In this document: positions 9,301 to 19,000 of the stretch, piece by piece
How the letters are laid out: every line of letters starts with the position of its first letter
Position numbering within the stretch: the first letter of the stretch is position 1
From: Ktedonobacter robiniae
Lineage (GTDB): Bacteria; Chloroflexota; Ktedonobacteria; Ktedonobacterales; Ktedonobacteraceae
Assembly (NCBI RefSeq): GCF_016587375.1
Contig: NZ_BNJG01000003.1
Coordinates: 1,860,001 to 1,924,000 of the forward strand
Direction: 5' to 3'
DNA: 64,000 nucleotides
Program-made: the position numbers and the translations under genes
Notes under the pieces: model-generated
Seen by the model: the letters and a program-made list of their open reading frames with translations, nothing else
Told to the model about the DNA's origin: nothing
Database searches by the model: none

Positions 9301-9576
9301 AATTTGAGAGACACCCTCACTGGAATAAGATGTTATTTGTTGGAGTCCTTGCACTCCCTGAATACTCTTTTCAAGTGGATTAGTGACCTCTTGCTCCACA
9401 CTCTGGGGTGAAGCGCCAGGATAGACCGTGACAATAGAAATCGCGGGAAAGGACAACGATGGCATGAGTTCCTGCTTGAGCGATGGAATGACAAACGCTC
9501 CGACCAGGATCACCGCTATCGTTACCAATGCCGCGATGCTTCGATTGGCAAGACTTAAGCGAGAAAGAGAAGACAT
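6382..9576 (-). CDS. RND-family efflux transporter permease (HAE1/SwrC-like)
   Basis: 1,064 residues, the usual AcrB/SwrC size. One N-terminal membrane segment (IAALVTIAVILVGAFVIPSL) is followed by a large periplasm-side loop, a 5-6 helix bundle, a second large loop and a second bundle. The conserved TM4 segment reads GRVVDDSIVVLENIY with the paired Asp residues used for proton relay. No membrane-fusion or outer-membrane partner gene is adjacent, as for single-gene pumps of monoderm-like bacteria. Ser/Gly-rich low-complexity insert in the second loop (GSGGSGGGGRFFGSSGG). Divergent from a two-component system that probably controls it. Confidence 0.93.
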   Translation of the reverse strand: MSSLSRLSLANRSIAALVTIAVILVGAFVIPSLKQELMPSLSFPAISIVTVYPGASPQSVEQEVTNPLEKSIQGVQGLQQITSYSSEGVSQIIVQYDYSVDLDKANQTLTQLVNKAQTSLPSSVAPQVNTFNIADQPIIRLAVSSSSNQQDLAVKLDQDVTPVLEGLNGVGQVQVTGVRTQLVQITLDLKKLQAKGLSTSQVQSILQANNTTISVGEVKDNGQTVAVRVNNAVTTLDDLKNLVVSGGSSTSQQTSPSMPGGQKLPPGMTLPTTTTQSTPSTPVKLEDVATVEQVLSPSTTLTRTNGKDSLGISITKNSNANTVSVSQEVKNKLSELEQKLGSGATITVIADQAPSIQASVNDLVREGAIGAGFAILTILLFLLSIRSTLVTAISIPVSIIIALIGLWVGGFSLNILTLGGLTIAIGRVVDDSIVVLENIYRHLHSGEEKRAAVLNGVREVAGAITASTLTTVAVFLPIAFTTGLVGEFFQPFSVAVTIALLASLLIALTIIPVLAYWFLKTPKRAQRADSHEKIGILERAYVPMIRWVTHYRVVTLIIALALLVSAGWGATKLDTNLIGNSSSNSFTISQQLPATADLDTTNKAAQEVEAILKNIQGIKNYQVTIGSGGSGGGGRFFGSSGGSTNTATFAVTTNDGVDQTTVQQQVSDQIKTLSNAGTITVAGSQSSGSSSTLSINVQASDEGTLNQATQEVLDSITQTPNLKDVTSSLVNAAPLIDIHVDGEKALKYGLTPSQVGQVLRTIYNGTTVTNVTLNGKTQEVDLKFGDPATTVEGMKDMLIPSTTGTVRLGDLATVTQVNGPTQITHVSGSRTATISATVTSQNVGAVSANVQSRLKALSLPAGASFSLGGVSSMQSQAFQSLGLALLIAILLVYVVMVATFRSLLQPLLLLVSIPLAGTGSVALLLITHTALGLPALIGLLMLIGIVVTNAIVLLDLVNQYRKKGLDARTAVIEGGRRRLRPILMTAVATILALIPMALGVSGSSAFLSGPLAIVVIGGLTSSTFLTLLIVPTLYTIVEDIRGRSGSLPSQEELPPVPEPQSQMV

Positions 9577-9746
9577 AGTGCTCTCCTGATAAAATTTATA
9601 GAATCTTACAATGGTTGTACTTTCGTCAGCTTAACGGCATCAAGGAGCACCTGTCTACAGGGAAACCCCTAATGTTTTCCTCGCTCAAACCAGTTACAAT
9701 ACTGTAAGGCAACGGTTACTCAGAACTTCAGAAGCAGGGACATCGC

Positions 9747-12158
9747 ATGGATAAAGCAAAAATCTCTTATTTCCTCACGCATCGCTGGCTGGTGATTCTG
9801 TGCGGTCTGACCATTCAGGTGTTTGTGATCATACTGGCATATACCAGTTCATTTCAACCAACTCAATCTGATATCACGCTTGTCCCGATTGCGGGACGCT
9901 CCGATGTCTGCCGTATTGTGCATGTCTCAATGTTTACCGATGCCTGGATCAATGGCATTGAGCCGGGGATGCTTGTGCACGCGATCAGTGCACCTTTCCC
10001 TGTTGATCATTCCGAGGCTGGGACACTGGTGCATTGCCAGCCAACGGCATCATCCATCTATGTCCAGGTTATTGGCCACAACATCGTCCTTCACCTCAAC
10101 GCAGCTATCTCTACATATCCCCTTTCATCACTCGTTGTGTCCTGCTTTATGGCCATCATCTTTAGCCTGACCGGGATTACCATCTATCTTCGGGCCACTG
10201 ATCGGCCAGCAGCGCGTATGGCATATGGCCTGTTCTACTGTGCCTCCTATCTCTTCTTTCTGATGAATGCCCAAAGTCAACTCTGGACGAATATCGTCTT
10301 CTATATTCTGGGGTCGATGACATGGGGCATAGCTGCTACCTTTGTTTGCTTGCTGCCTCGCATCCCACCTGGACAGAAATATCGAATGCTGCCCCTCTTA
10401 CCATATGCGCCCCTGATCATGGGCATCGTTCTCATTGCCTGCGATTTGCCCATTATCCTGTTTCTCCCCTGGGCGCGTTCGATAGCCGCGCTTATTATCG
10501 GCATATACGCTGGGATCTGCGTCCTGATTATTGGCGGGATCATGTTCTGGGGACTACGCCATCTCAGATCCTCTGAAAAACAAATCAGCCGGCTGATGAT
10601 CGCTGGCGTTGCCTTTTTCTTGCTCGCGCAAGCACTGAGGCATAATGTGATCATTCCCAATTCATTCGTACTCAATAGCTTTACCCACCTGCTTCCTGCC
10701 CCCCTCATGTTGTTGCCCATTCTCTGCGGCTACTCACTGATCCGTCATCAGTTTTTAGGTCTGACTAGCCTGCTTAGTCGCCAGGTGATGCGGGTTCTGA
10801 TGTGGCTCATGCTGGCTTGCTTCTTTCTTGTTCCGACCATTATGCTTATCGAAACTATCCAAAACAGTATTGCGTCACAGGTCGTACAAGACTACTGTTA
10901 TGCTGGCTTATTGATTGTCAATCTCTGTCTCTTTCCCCGGGCCTGGCATGCCATCCGCAATCTCGGCGACCAGGTTTTCTATCATGATTTTTATGAATAT
11001 AATCGCTCGCTACGTGAGTTAAGTGCTGAACTCACACGTTTACAACATTTTGACCAGATTTGCGCGTTTATTCTGCCACGCCTGGCAAGGCTACTAAACG
11101 CCACCGGTGTTGCCTTGCTGGTACGCACGCAGGGCCATGCGACGACTAGCGCTGACCACAAATACCTTGTACTACCATGGCACATCTATCTCAATACAGA
11201 GCCTCCTTTCCTGGCTGGTGAGCGATTGGCAGCCATTGCGAACCTGGCACTTACGCATATCAGGCCACACTCAGATGAACCGCTTCTACTCGATGGTGTG
11301 CTCCTGTTAGCACTCTCTGACGGTGATACACTCAATGGTTTCCTTTGCCTGGGGCCAAAGCAAAACTATGAGCCATATAGCCGTCAGGATAAAAGCTTCC
11401 TGGCAACACTGGCAGCCCAGCTTTCCGTGCTGGAAGTGAACAGCCGTTACCTGGAACAGACCCAGGCGAACGCGCGTCAGCTCACCGCATTGAATCGGCG
11501 TGTCATCTCAGCGCAAGAGGATGAACGACGACACCTGGCTCTAGAACTGCACGACGAGGTACTACAACAGGCGCTGCTCCTGGTGCGACAGCTATCAGAT
11601 GCGAGCATCACGAACGACGTTGCCGCCCCATTGCCACTTGCACGCTCGCTGGTGAGCAGCCTGCGCCGAACCTGTTTGGAACTGCGCCCTCCGCTGCTCG
11701 ATGATTTAGGGTTAGAAGAGGCCTTACGCTGGCTAGCTCAGCAGACAGAGCAACGTACTAAATTCCTGCAAATTACCGTGTTCTGTACCAGAACAGACAA
11801 CACCCGCCTGCCATCCGAGGTTGAATTAGCCTTCTATCGTATTGCGCAAGAAGCGTTTTCCAACGTGACCAAACATGCACGAGCCAGCCGCGTGATGCTG
11901 CGCTTACGCTCTACCTCGATGGGAGGTACCTCATTACTCATCTATGATAATGGACGTGGTTTTCTCAAAGGCAAACCTGAGCATGAGCAGCTAGGTCTGA
12001 TAGGTATGCATGAGCGTATGATCGCGGTAGGAGGTCAGTTACAGCTACGCACACAACCAGGACGTGGCGTCATTGTTCGTGCAACATATAGATCACAATG
12101 TATTCTCGAAACGCCCTCCCGGAGAGATGATGCCTTCACCTCTCTTGAAAGAGCGTAA
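9747..12158 (+). CDS. Membrane sensor histidine kinase, HisKA_3 type (ComP/NarX-like)
   Basis: 803 residues. A membrane helix at 12-32 is followed by an extracytoplasmic PDZ-like segment (DAWINGIEPGMLVHAI) and about eight more helices to ~residue 400, an arrangement reminiscent of Bacillus ComP. A GAF-like region precedes the dimerisation/phosphoacceptor box ERRHLALELHDEVLQQ with His602, then a HATPase domain (EAFSNVTKHARASRV; YDNGRGF; GLIGMHERM). It should phosphorylate the adjacent NarL-type regulator; the signal may be a lipid or membrane-active compound, given the divergent RND pump. Confidence 0.92.
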   Translation: MDKAKISYFLTHRWLVILCGLTIQVFVIILAYTSSFQPTQSDITLVPIAGRSDVCRIVHVSMFTDAWINGIEPGMLVHAISAPFPVDHSEAGTLVHCQPTASSIYVQVIGHNIVLHLNAAISTYPLSSLVVSCFMAIIFSLTGITIYLRATDRPAARMAYGLFYCASYLFFLMNAQSQLWTNIVFYILGSMTWGIAATFVCLLPRIPPGQKYRMLPLLPYAPLIMGIVLIACDLPIILFLPWARSIAALIIGIYAGICVLIIGGIMFWGLRHLRSSEKQISRLMIAGVAFFLLAQALRHNVIIPNSFVLNSFTHLLPAPLMLLPILCGYSLIRHQFLGLTSLLSRQVMRVLMWLMLACFFLVPTIMLIETIQNSIASQVVQDYCYAGLLIVNLCLFPRAWHAIRNLGDQVFYHDFYEYNRSLRELSAELTRLQHFDQICAFILPRLARLLNATGVALLVRTQGHATTSADHKYLVLPWHIYLNTEPPFLAGERLAAIANLALTHIRPHSDEPLLLDGVLLLALSDGDTLNGFLCLGPKQNYEPYSRQDKSFLATLAAQLSVLEVNSRYLEQTQANARQLTALNRRVISAQEDERRHLALELHDEVLQQALLLVRQLSDASITNDVAAPLPLARSLVSSLRRTCLELRPPLLDDLGLEEALRWLAQQTEQRTKFLQITVFCTRTDNTRLPSEVELAFYRIAQEAFSNVTKHARASRVMLRLRSTSMGGTSLLIYDNGRGFLKGKPEHEQLGLIGMHERMIAVGGQLQLRTQPGRGVIVRATYRSQCILETPSRRDDAFTSLERA

Positions 12159-12171
12159 AAGGAAAACGACC

Positions 12172-12831
12172 ATGAAAAAAAGCATTAGTATCTTGCTCGT
12201 TGATGATCACCCAATGATGCGCGAAGGCACAAGGCGGTTATTAGAGGAGAACCCAGGGTTCTCTGTAGTCGGCGAGGCAGGTGATGGCGCGCAAGCTCTC
12301 GCCTTGTGCCAACAATACATGCCTGATGTGGTAATCCTGGATATTTCCATGAAAGGAATGAATGGCTTCAGTGCCGCGCGCTTAATGCTGGCGCATGAGA
12401 AGCCGCCAGCGATCCTGGTGCTCACTGCCTATGAGCAGAGTACCTATGTCCAGACGATGCTAAAGTTGGGAGTGAAGGGCTACTGGCTCAAAAGTGCCCG
12501 CAGCAGTGATATCCGCCAGGCTGTTCTAGACGTAGCAGAGAATAAAAGAACATTGGACCCGGAAGTACGCGAGGTGCTGGAGGAGTATGAAGACCATGCT
12601 CTCACACCAGTAGAACAACTGACTAATCGCGAGCTCGCAGTGTTGCGCCTGATTATCCAGGGCACACGCAACAGTGAGATTGCCCAGCGGCTCGCTATTT
12701 CCGTTAAAACGGTCGAGGCCTATCTTACCAGCATCTATGGCAAACTGGGTGTACAATCACGCGCGGAAGTTATCGCTCTGGCCCAGAAACAAGGTCTACT
12801 ATTGGAGGATGAGCCAAATATCACAACCTAA
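12172..12831 (+). CDS. NarL/FixJ-family response regulator
   Basis: 219 residues: receiver domain with acidic pair D11-D12 and phosphoacceptor D57 (VVILDISMKGMNG), Thr/Lys switch positions (LTAYEQ, KGYWLK), then a LuxR-type HTH at about 150-212 (LTNRELAVLRLIIQGTRNSEIAQ, KTVEAYLTSIYGKLGV). AAAAGGA precedes ATG 12172, 13 bp after the kinase stop, so kinase and regulator form one operon. Likely target is the divergent RND pump promoter region 9577-9746. Confidence 0.93.
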   Translation: MKKSISILLVDDHPMMREGTRRLLEENPGFSVVGEAGDGAQALALCQQYMPDVVILDISMKGMNGFSAARLMLAHEKPPAILVLTAYEQSTYVQTMLKLGVKGYWLKSARSSDIRQAVLDVAENKRTLDPEVREVLEEYEDHALTPVEQLTNRELAVLRLIIQGTRNSEIAQRLAISVKTVEAYLTSIYGKLGVQSRAEVIALAQKQGLLLEDEPNITT

Positions 12832-12920
12832 TGCATTGGGTTCTGTCTTTTCTCTGTTTGTCATGCCTTATCTACCCTTCAGTGTCAAGGGGCATTTTCG
12901 CAAGTCTATGCATGAGAAAG

Positions 12921-12929
12921 TGCTATAAT
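12921..12929 (+). promoter_or_regulatory. Extended -10 promoter upstream of osmC-like gene
   Basis: TGCTATAAT is a perfect extended -10 element in the 321-bp gap between the response regulator and the OsmC-like gene. No good -35 is visible. Transcription from here would give a ~220-nt leader in which no riboswitch was recognised. Confidence 0.5.
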
Positions 12930-13152
12930 AGCTGCAGGAGAAGGACAATATCAGAGATTGGCTTGATACTAGCGAGACGCCCCTGTACGCCAGTATCGAA
13001 TAGGCGAGAGCCATTTTATCCTGACATGTACACCTTAACCCGCTTCGGAATTACGATATACCTATGTTCCTTTGATGAGGAAATAAGGTCCAATGAAAAG
13101 GACCAGTTCATTGTTGAAGCTAATTGATGAGAGTCATAAAGGAGACGTAATT

Positions 13153-13584
13153 ATGCCAACACGTACAGCAGACGCCGAATGGCAAGGCGATCTTCGGCAG
13201 GGTAAGGGGACCATGCGTGTGGGGAGTGGAGCCTTCGAGGGCAGCTATTCGTTTAAATCACGCATGGGCGATGAGACTGTCGGCACCAATCCTGAGGAAC
13301 TCATTGGCGCAGCGCACGCTGGCTGTTACTCGATGGCGCTGTCGAACGCGCTCGCAAATGCTGGCTTCACGCCAACGAGAGTGCACACAACCGCGCGCGT
13401 ACATTTCAATCAGGTGCCCAGCGGATTCGCCATCAACCCTATTGACCTGGAGACCGATGCCGTTGTGCCAGGCATAGACGAAGAGACCTTCCAGAAACTT
13501 GCGCAGGATGCCAAGGAAAATTGCCCTGTATCCAAAGCGCTCGCGGCCACACCCATTAACCTCAAAGCAACCTTAATCAAATAG
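13153..13584 (+). CDS. OsmC-family peroxiredoxin
   Basis: 143 residues. The two redox cysteines of OsmC/Ohr proteins are present: C58 in AAHAGCYSMAL and C124 in KENCPVSKAL. The family reduces organic hydroperoxides using thiols. The N-terminus (TADAEWQGDLRQGKGTMRVGSGAFEG) resembles OsmC more than Ohr. AAAGGAG (13138-13144) precedes ATG 13153; a longer frame from 13093 lacks a ribosome site. Confidence 0.93.
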   Translation: MPTRTADAEWQGDLRQGKGTMRVGSGAFEGSYSFKSRMGDETVGTNPEELIGAAHAGCYSMALSNALANAGFTPTRVHTTARVHFNQVPSGFAINPIDLETDAVVPGIDEETFQKLAQDAKENCPVSKALAATPINLKATLIK

Positions 13585-13632
13585 TACTTCTCAGGAGCAA
13601 ACTTCTCGCTGAAGTGTATTTCCTGATGAATG

Positions 13633-13655
13633 GGAGGGGAACCATTTTCCCCTCC
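13633..13655. terminator. Hairpin between convergent osmC-like and 13714 genes
   Basis: GGAGGGGAA (13633-13641) pairs with TTCCCCTCC (13647-13655) around CCATT. GC-rich 9-bp stem between two converging stop codons. Confidence 0.5.
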
Positions 13656-13713
13656 TACGCATTATCGACGAAGTTCAGGGTCTTCGATCTCTTGCACTAT
13701 TCTTCCCCTTTGC

Positions 13714-14289
13714 TTATCGACCAGGCGCGAAGATTGCTTGGACTTCTACCTGCACGCCCTTGATCTCTTCTGCCAACAGGCTTTTTTGTGAACCATGTAA
13801 ACAATATTCCAGTGCTGGCCCCATCGTCATCTGTCGCTGCCACAAGATGCCTTGTTGATCGTATGGCCTCTGATGCAGAATTTCGTACAGTTTGTCGTAG
13901 CTCATGCCAGAGGGCTTACTGAACCAGGTGGCGAAACGCATCTCAGCCACCTGGGTGAGATTGATTGTCCCTTCCTTCAAACGATACAGGCCACCAGTCC
14001 CATTGTTCGCCAGGCGCGCAACCTGATGATGCGGCTCTCGGCAGATTCCAGTCACCGCTGCATTGTCCAATGGATCAAGTGCCGCCGAATTCTCAACGAG
14101 ATACCAGTCTTCGTACACTTCACTCCCTTCCACCATCCACGGCAACTGGGCCATCTCCAGGACCAGAGAGCCCACAAAGCCCTGTGGTTGCCGCTCTTGC
14201 AATATCTGGTGAAATGCGACCAGTTTCTCCTGGTATTCCTCTCTCGTTACGTTACTCGCCCGCTGATGCCAAAACACATATGCTAACAT
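13714..14289 (-). CDS. Hypothetical protein, 191 aa
   Basis: No family recognised with confidence. Opens MLAYVFWHQRASNVTREEYQ and has a compact soluble composition; the first ~60 residues could form a ferredoxin-like (EthD/dimeric barrel) unit, but this is a guess. A purine-rich GAAAGGGAAAAAAG lies before ATG 14289. Divergent from a MocR-type regulator with a short intergenic region, so it may be the regulator's target. Confidence 0.65.
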   Translation of the reverse strand: MLAYVFWHQRASNVTREEYQEKLVAFHQILQERQPQGFVGSLVLEMAQLPWMVEGSEVYEDWYLVENSAALDPLDNAAVTGICREPHHQVARLANNGTGGLYRLKEGTINLTQVAEMRFATWFSKPSGMSYDKLYEILHQRPYDQQGILWQRQMTMGPALEYCLHGSQKSLLAEEIKGVQVEVQAIFAPGR

Positions 14290-14329
14290 CTTTTTTCCCT
14301 TTCATTTCTTCTTGAAGATTGCTTCTTTG

Positions 14330-14338
14330 TGCTATACT
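14330..14338 (+). promoter_or_regulatory. Extended -10 promoter of the MocR-type gene
   Basis: TGCTATACT, with TTGAAG at 14312-14317 as a possible short-spaced -35. The TTG at 14312 therefore cannot be the gene's start codon. Confidence 0.6.
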
Positions 14339-14380
14339 ACAAGGAAAGTGGATGCAAGAAAAGGACCACTAATTGCAAAA

Positions 14381-15883
14381 ATGAAGGAACCACTTGAAGG
14401 AGAGGTACCCACATTGGCGAGAGCTTCCCTTGGTCTGTCAATCACGCTGGATCGCAAGCACAAGGAGTCACTCCATACCCAATTGGTGCAACAACTACGC
14501 CAATCCATTACCAATGGGCTGCTTCCAGCCGGGGTACAATTACCATCAACGCGAGCATTTGCCGCAGATCTCGGCCTCTCGCGGAATGTCGTCATCGCAG
14601 CGTATGATGAGCTTTTTGCTGAAGGGTATCTTGAGGGGCGGCATGGATCAGGAACCTACGTCAGACAGGATCTTCCGCTACACACTCGCCTGTCACGCCC
14701 TTCCCCGCCCCCATGTCCTCGATGGGTTCGTCCTCCAACGCTCCCTGAGATCTCCGCGCCTTCGTCAGATCCCCATATGATTGAATTTCGGCTTGGCACT
14801 CCCACGATCACGCCCCTCTCGACACGTATCTGGCACGAGGTCTGGCGCAAAGCCATTGAGCACTTGCCGCCAAATATGTGTGGATCACCAAACGGAGACC
14901 CACGCCTTCGAGCGGCCCTGGCGGATTATCTTGGGCGAGCAAGGGGCATTGCTTGCCAGGCAGAAGATCTCATTGTGACTTCTGGTGCAACGCAAGCGTT
15001 GGATTTGCTCGCGCGAGCCATCCTGGGACCAAACGACCTCGTGGGCTTCGAGGAGCCGGGATACCCTGTAGCCCGTCATATCCTGGCTGCTAGCGGCGCG
15101 CAGATTCTTCCGTTGCCTGTTGACGATGATGGGATGTGCGTGGATCAGCTTTCCCAGAGCCCGCTTGCTCCTGTGCTTGTCCATGTCACACCATCCCACC
15201 AATACCCCCTTACGACCAGGCTCTCGGTGACTCGCCGTCTGGCACTGCTCGACTGGGCACAAACAAACGATAGCCTGATTATCGAAGATGACTATGATAG
15301 CGAGTTTCGCTTCCATGCTCCTCCGCTGCCAGCACTTGCCAGTCTCGATACCACGGGGCATGTGGCCTACATCGGAACCTTTTCGAAGGTGCTTACCCCT
15401 GCTTTACGTATTGGCTATCTGCTTGTTCCATCGCCCCTGCGGGAGCCGGTCGAGCGCTTGAAACGATTTTCCGACTATCACACGTCCTGGCCGACACAGC
15501 AAGCACTGGCAATCCTGCTCTCAGAAGGGCATCTCGATCGGCACATTCGCCGGATGCGGCACCATTATGCACACAAACGCCAGTTGTTAAAGGAGGTTCT
15601 CGCTCCTATCGCTCACCTCGCGCAGTTACGTGGCCTTGATGCCGGTTTGCATGCGTATCTCGAACTCCGCGCGGATCTGGACGCCCATCGTGTTGCTCAG
15701 GATGCAAAGGCGCGCAGCATTCTTGTTTCAACGATAGATACGTGCTATGCTGGAACGCCAGATCGCAATGGTCTTCTTCTTGGGTATGGAGGGCTTTCGG
15801 CGAAAGATGTTGTGTGTGGGGGACAGGTTCTCCGAGAGGTAATTGAACACCTTGCTGGCGAGACAAGAAGGAATCTCGGTTGA
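14381..15883 (+). CDS. MocR/PdxR-family regulator (GntR HTH fused to aminotransferase domain)
   Basis: About 500 residues. GntR winged helix near the N-terminus (LHTQLVQQLRQSITNGLLPAG; PSTRAFAADLGLSRNVVIAAYDELFAEGYLEGRHGSG), then a type-I PLP aminotransferase-like domain with ATQALDLLARAI, EDDYDSEFR and the Schiff-base lysine in IGTFSKVLTPALRIGYL. Such proteins sense PLP or amino-acid adducts; PdxR members activate pyridoxine genes, but no pdx gene is nearby. ATG 14381 chosen because the longer frame starts in the promoter. Possible control of the divergent 13714 gene. Confidence 0.9.
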   Translation: MKEPLEGEVPTLARASLGLSITLDRKHKESLHTQLVQQLRQSITNGLLPAGVQLPSTRAFAADLGLSRNVVIAAYDELFAEGYLEGRHGSGTYVRQDLPLHTRLSRPSPPPCPRWVRPPTLPEISAPSSDPHMIEFRLGTPTITPLSTRIWHEVWRKAIEHLPPNMCGSPNGDPRLRAALADYLGRARGIACQAEDLIVTSGATQALDLLARAILGPNDLVGFEEPGYPVARHILAASGAQILPLPVDDDGMCVDQLSQSPLAPVLVHVTPSHQYPLTTRLSVTRRLALLDWAQTNDSLIIEDDYDSEFRFHAPPLPALASLDTTGHVAYIGTFSKVLTPALRIGYLLVPSPLREPVERLKRFSDYHTSWPTQQALAILLSEGHLDRHIRRMRHHYAHKRQLLKEVLAPIAHLAQLRGLDAGLHAYLELRADLDAHRVAQDAKARSILVSTIDTCYAGTPDRNGLLLGYGGLSAKDVVCGGQVLREVIEHLAGETRRNLG

Positions 15884-15971
15884 AAGGCTTGTTCTCAGTG
15901 CTGACGCGTCCAAAATTGCACCGCACTCGCTTGCGTTGCCGTTTGCAAATCGTATTTGTTTTCTTCATCTC

Positions 15972-15980
15972 TGCTATACT
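15972..15980 (+). promoter_or_regulatory. Extended -10 promoter of the MalT-like gene
   Basis: TGCTATACT, 48 bp upstream of the ATG at 16029. The same nonamer occurs at 14330 and 23613. Confidence 0.55.
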
Positions 15981-16028
15981 CACCCTGTTGGGGAGTTGGG
16001 GATGAAAGATATTGTGTGAAAGGAATCC

Positions 16029-19000
16029 ATGCCAAAGCGACCCACATATATACTTATCTGGTCGAGCGAGAACAACGCCTATCGTCTTCATGTTCCGGAG
16101 CAACAGCCCCAACTCCTGATGGCGGAAGATGAAGATTCCTGGTTTACCTGGTTAGCGACGCATTCCTCCTTCTCCTTCCAGGGCCGCTCTGGCCATCTCA
16201 GCGTTCTCAAAGAGGCTCGCTCACGGGGCGAGGGATATTGGTATGCTTACCATACCGTGGCTCGCCGTACTCACAAACACTATCTTGGACGAACCCCTCA
16301 TGTGACCTTCACACGCTTAGAAGAAGTGGCTCAAATTCTCAGCAGCAAGACAGTATCCGCCACTCTTCCACCTGAGTTTCCGCAAGACCATTCCGGGCAC
16401 AAGCCGATGCTGCTACTAACCAAACTCTCTCATCCGCGTCTCCCTTCCTCATTAGTAGCGCGAGAACACTTGCTTACACGGCTCGGTGCCACGCCCCTCC
16501 ATCGACTAACGCTGCTCTCTGCCTCCGCTGGCTGGGGCAAGACCACCCTGCTCTCTGCATGGGCGACCCACGCTTCTTTCCCCATTGCCTGGCTCTCGCT
16601 TGATGAACTGGATAATGATCCAATACGTTTCTGGGTCTCGGTCCTTGCCGCCCTACGCACCTGTCTGCCTGGGATTGGAGAGGTGGCCCTGGCAATGCTC
16701 CATTCGCCTCAGCCTTCGCCTCTCACTACTGCCTTAACTACACTTTTGAATGACCTGAGTGTTCTGACAGAACCAACCATCCTGCTACTGGATGATTACC
16801 ATCTTATCGATGAACAAGCTATTCATGATTCGTTGCTATTTCTACTTGAACACCTCCCGACGCACCTGCACCTGGTGGTTGCCAGCCGCGTTGATCCCCC
16901 ATTGGCACTTTCACGACTGCGTGCTCGCGGTCAATTGCTAGAACTACGAGACGCCGATTTACGTTTCTTGCAAGAGGAAGCCGCTGCTTTTTTGACACAC
17001 ACCATGGGTCTCGCACTTGAAGACGAAGAAGTAACCCAACTGGCGCGTCGTACAGAGGGTTGGATCGCGGGATTGCAACTGGCAGCGCTCAGTCTCCAAC
17101 AGCGTGCGGATCACGCTACTCTGGTGCAAAACTTTACCGGCAGCCACCGCTATCTGCTGGACTATGTGCAGGAAGAGATCTTGGAGCGCCTCCCTCTTCC
17201 TCTTCAAGTCTTTTTGCTCCAAACCTCCCTTCTGAGCCGCTTAACCGCCTCTCTCTGCCAGGCTGTCACGACAGAAGCGAGGAGCCAGGAAATGCTAGAA
17301 ACGATTGAGCACGCCAACCTCTTTCTGGTTCCCCTTGATACAGAACGGCGTTGGTACCGCATGCACGATCTTTTTCGAGAAGCGCTCCTCGCGCGTTTAC
17401 AGGCCACCCAGCAGGAGCTGGTACCACTACTCCATCAACGAGCAGCACACTGGTATGCAGAGCGAGGAGCGTGGCAAGAAGCCATAACACATGCGCTAGC
17501 AGGGGCAGACTTTGCATATGCCGTAACGCTAATAGAGCAGACAGCCGAGAAGTTCTGGCTCCATGGTGAGAGCCAGACGCTCTACCAGTGGGTCATGGCG
17601 CTCCCCGAGGTACAAGTACGCGAACATGCTCGCATTGTCCTAACTGCGGCACTCTATCTGCTGAATGCCAGCGCGTCAATCATTGCCGCACAACGCGGGA
17701 AAACACGAACGCAGGCGGAATACTTGATGGCACGGGTAGAGGCAGTGCTCAGGCAGCGAGGCGAAGAAATGCTAGAAGCTCAGGAGGTGGCACTCCTCCA
17801 ACAGCGTCTGTTCCTGCTACGTCTCTGGAGCGACGCGATTGAAGAGATGGCACGAGGTGATCGTGACCAGTATCGCCTCATCGAGCAGCGCATGCAGCAC
17901 ATGGACCAGGAAGACGAGATGATCTGGCAGATGATCCCACTCTCCGTCACCTTCATTCTGCATTGGACCTTGCTGGGAGAAGGAACCTCCCTGGTCCAGC
18001 GCTTTGTGGATGCAAAGCAGCAAGCATTGCAGTCTGGGAGCCACTTTGCAATCATCAAAGTCATGCAATGGCTGGCCGGAATCGCTCTGAGGGCGGGACA
18101 ATTACGTCTGGCGCACCAGGAAAGCGTCATGGCGCTCAACCTGATCTCCCAGATTGATGGATATGCTCTCCTGGCAGGGTACTTTTCGTACTGGCGAGCG
18201 TGCATTTTGTATCAATGGAATCATCTGGAAGAGGCTCGTTGCCTCCTGAGAACACTGATCCAGGATGCAGAGACCTACCAGCAAATAGATTTGCAGGTTA
18301 TTGGGCGTCTACTCTTGATAGACATAGAACTTGCATCTGGGAAGCATGCTTCCGCTTCCCAGATACTACAACAGACACAAGCCCTGATCCAGAGCCAGGG
18401 GTTTTCGCTGCACCATCTTCTGCTCATCTCTACCCAGGTAAGGTATTGGCTAGCGACAGGAGACCAGCTCCAGGCCGCAGGCTGGGCAGCACAAGCGTCC
18501 TTTTCTCAGGACACCTGGGAGAATGAGCGCCAAGAGGAGTTGCTGATGCTAGTTCGAGTTTTCTTAGCGCAACAGCAGTACCATGCTGCGCGCGAAACCC
18601 TGGAACGTTTCAGCGAGCACCTTGACCAGCGAGAGGACATCGAAATTACAACCTCTTTTCTGGCGCTCTATGTGGTCGCGCTACACCAGACAGGGGAGAG
18701 AGGACACGCGCGAACCATCCTCATGCGTCTACTCACTCTGACAGAACCAGAGGACAATGTTCGTGTGTTCCTTGATGCTGGCAAACCAATGCGCCACTCG
18801 CTCCAACGCTTCTTGAACGAACCGCAACACAAAACGAATGCCGCACCTGCAGCGTTTCGGCTCTTCGTGGAAAAATTGCTGACAGCGTTCGAACAGGAGG
18901 AACAGAGGCAGGCTTTGGGGGGCGCGGTGCAGGCCGAAGGAGCGCAAGAGCAAGAGAACCGTACAGCAAGTTCCCCTTCAACACCTGCACTCCTGGACCC

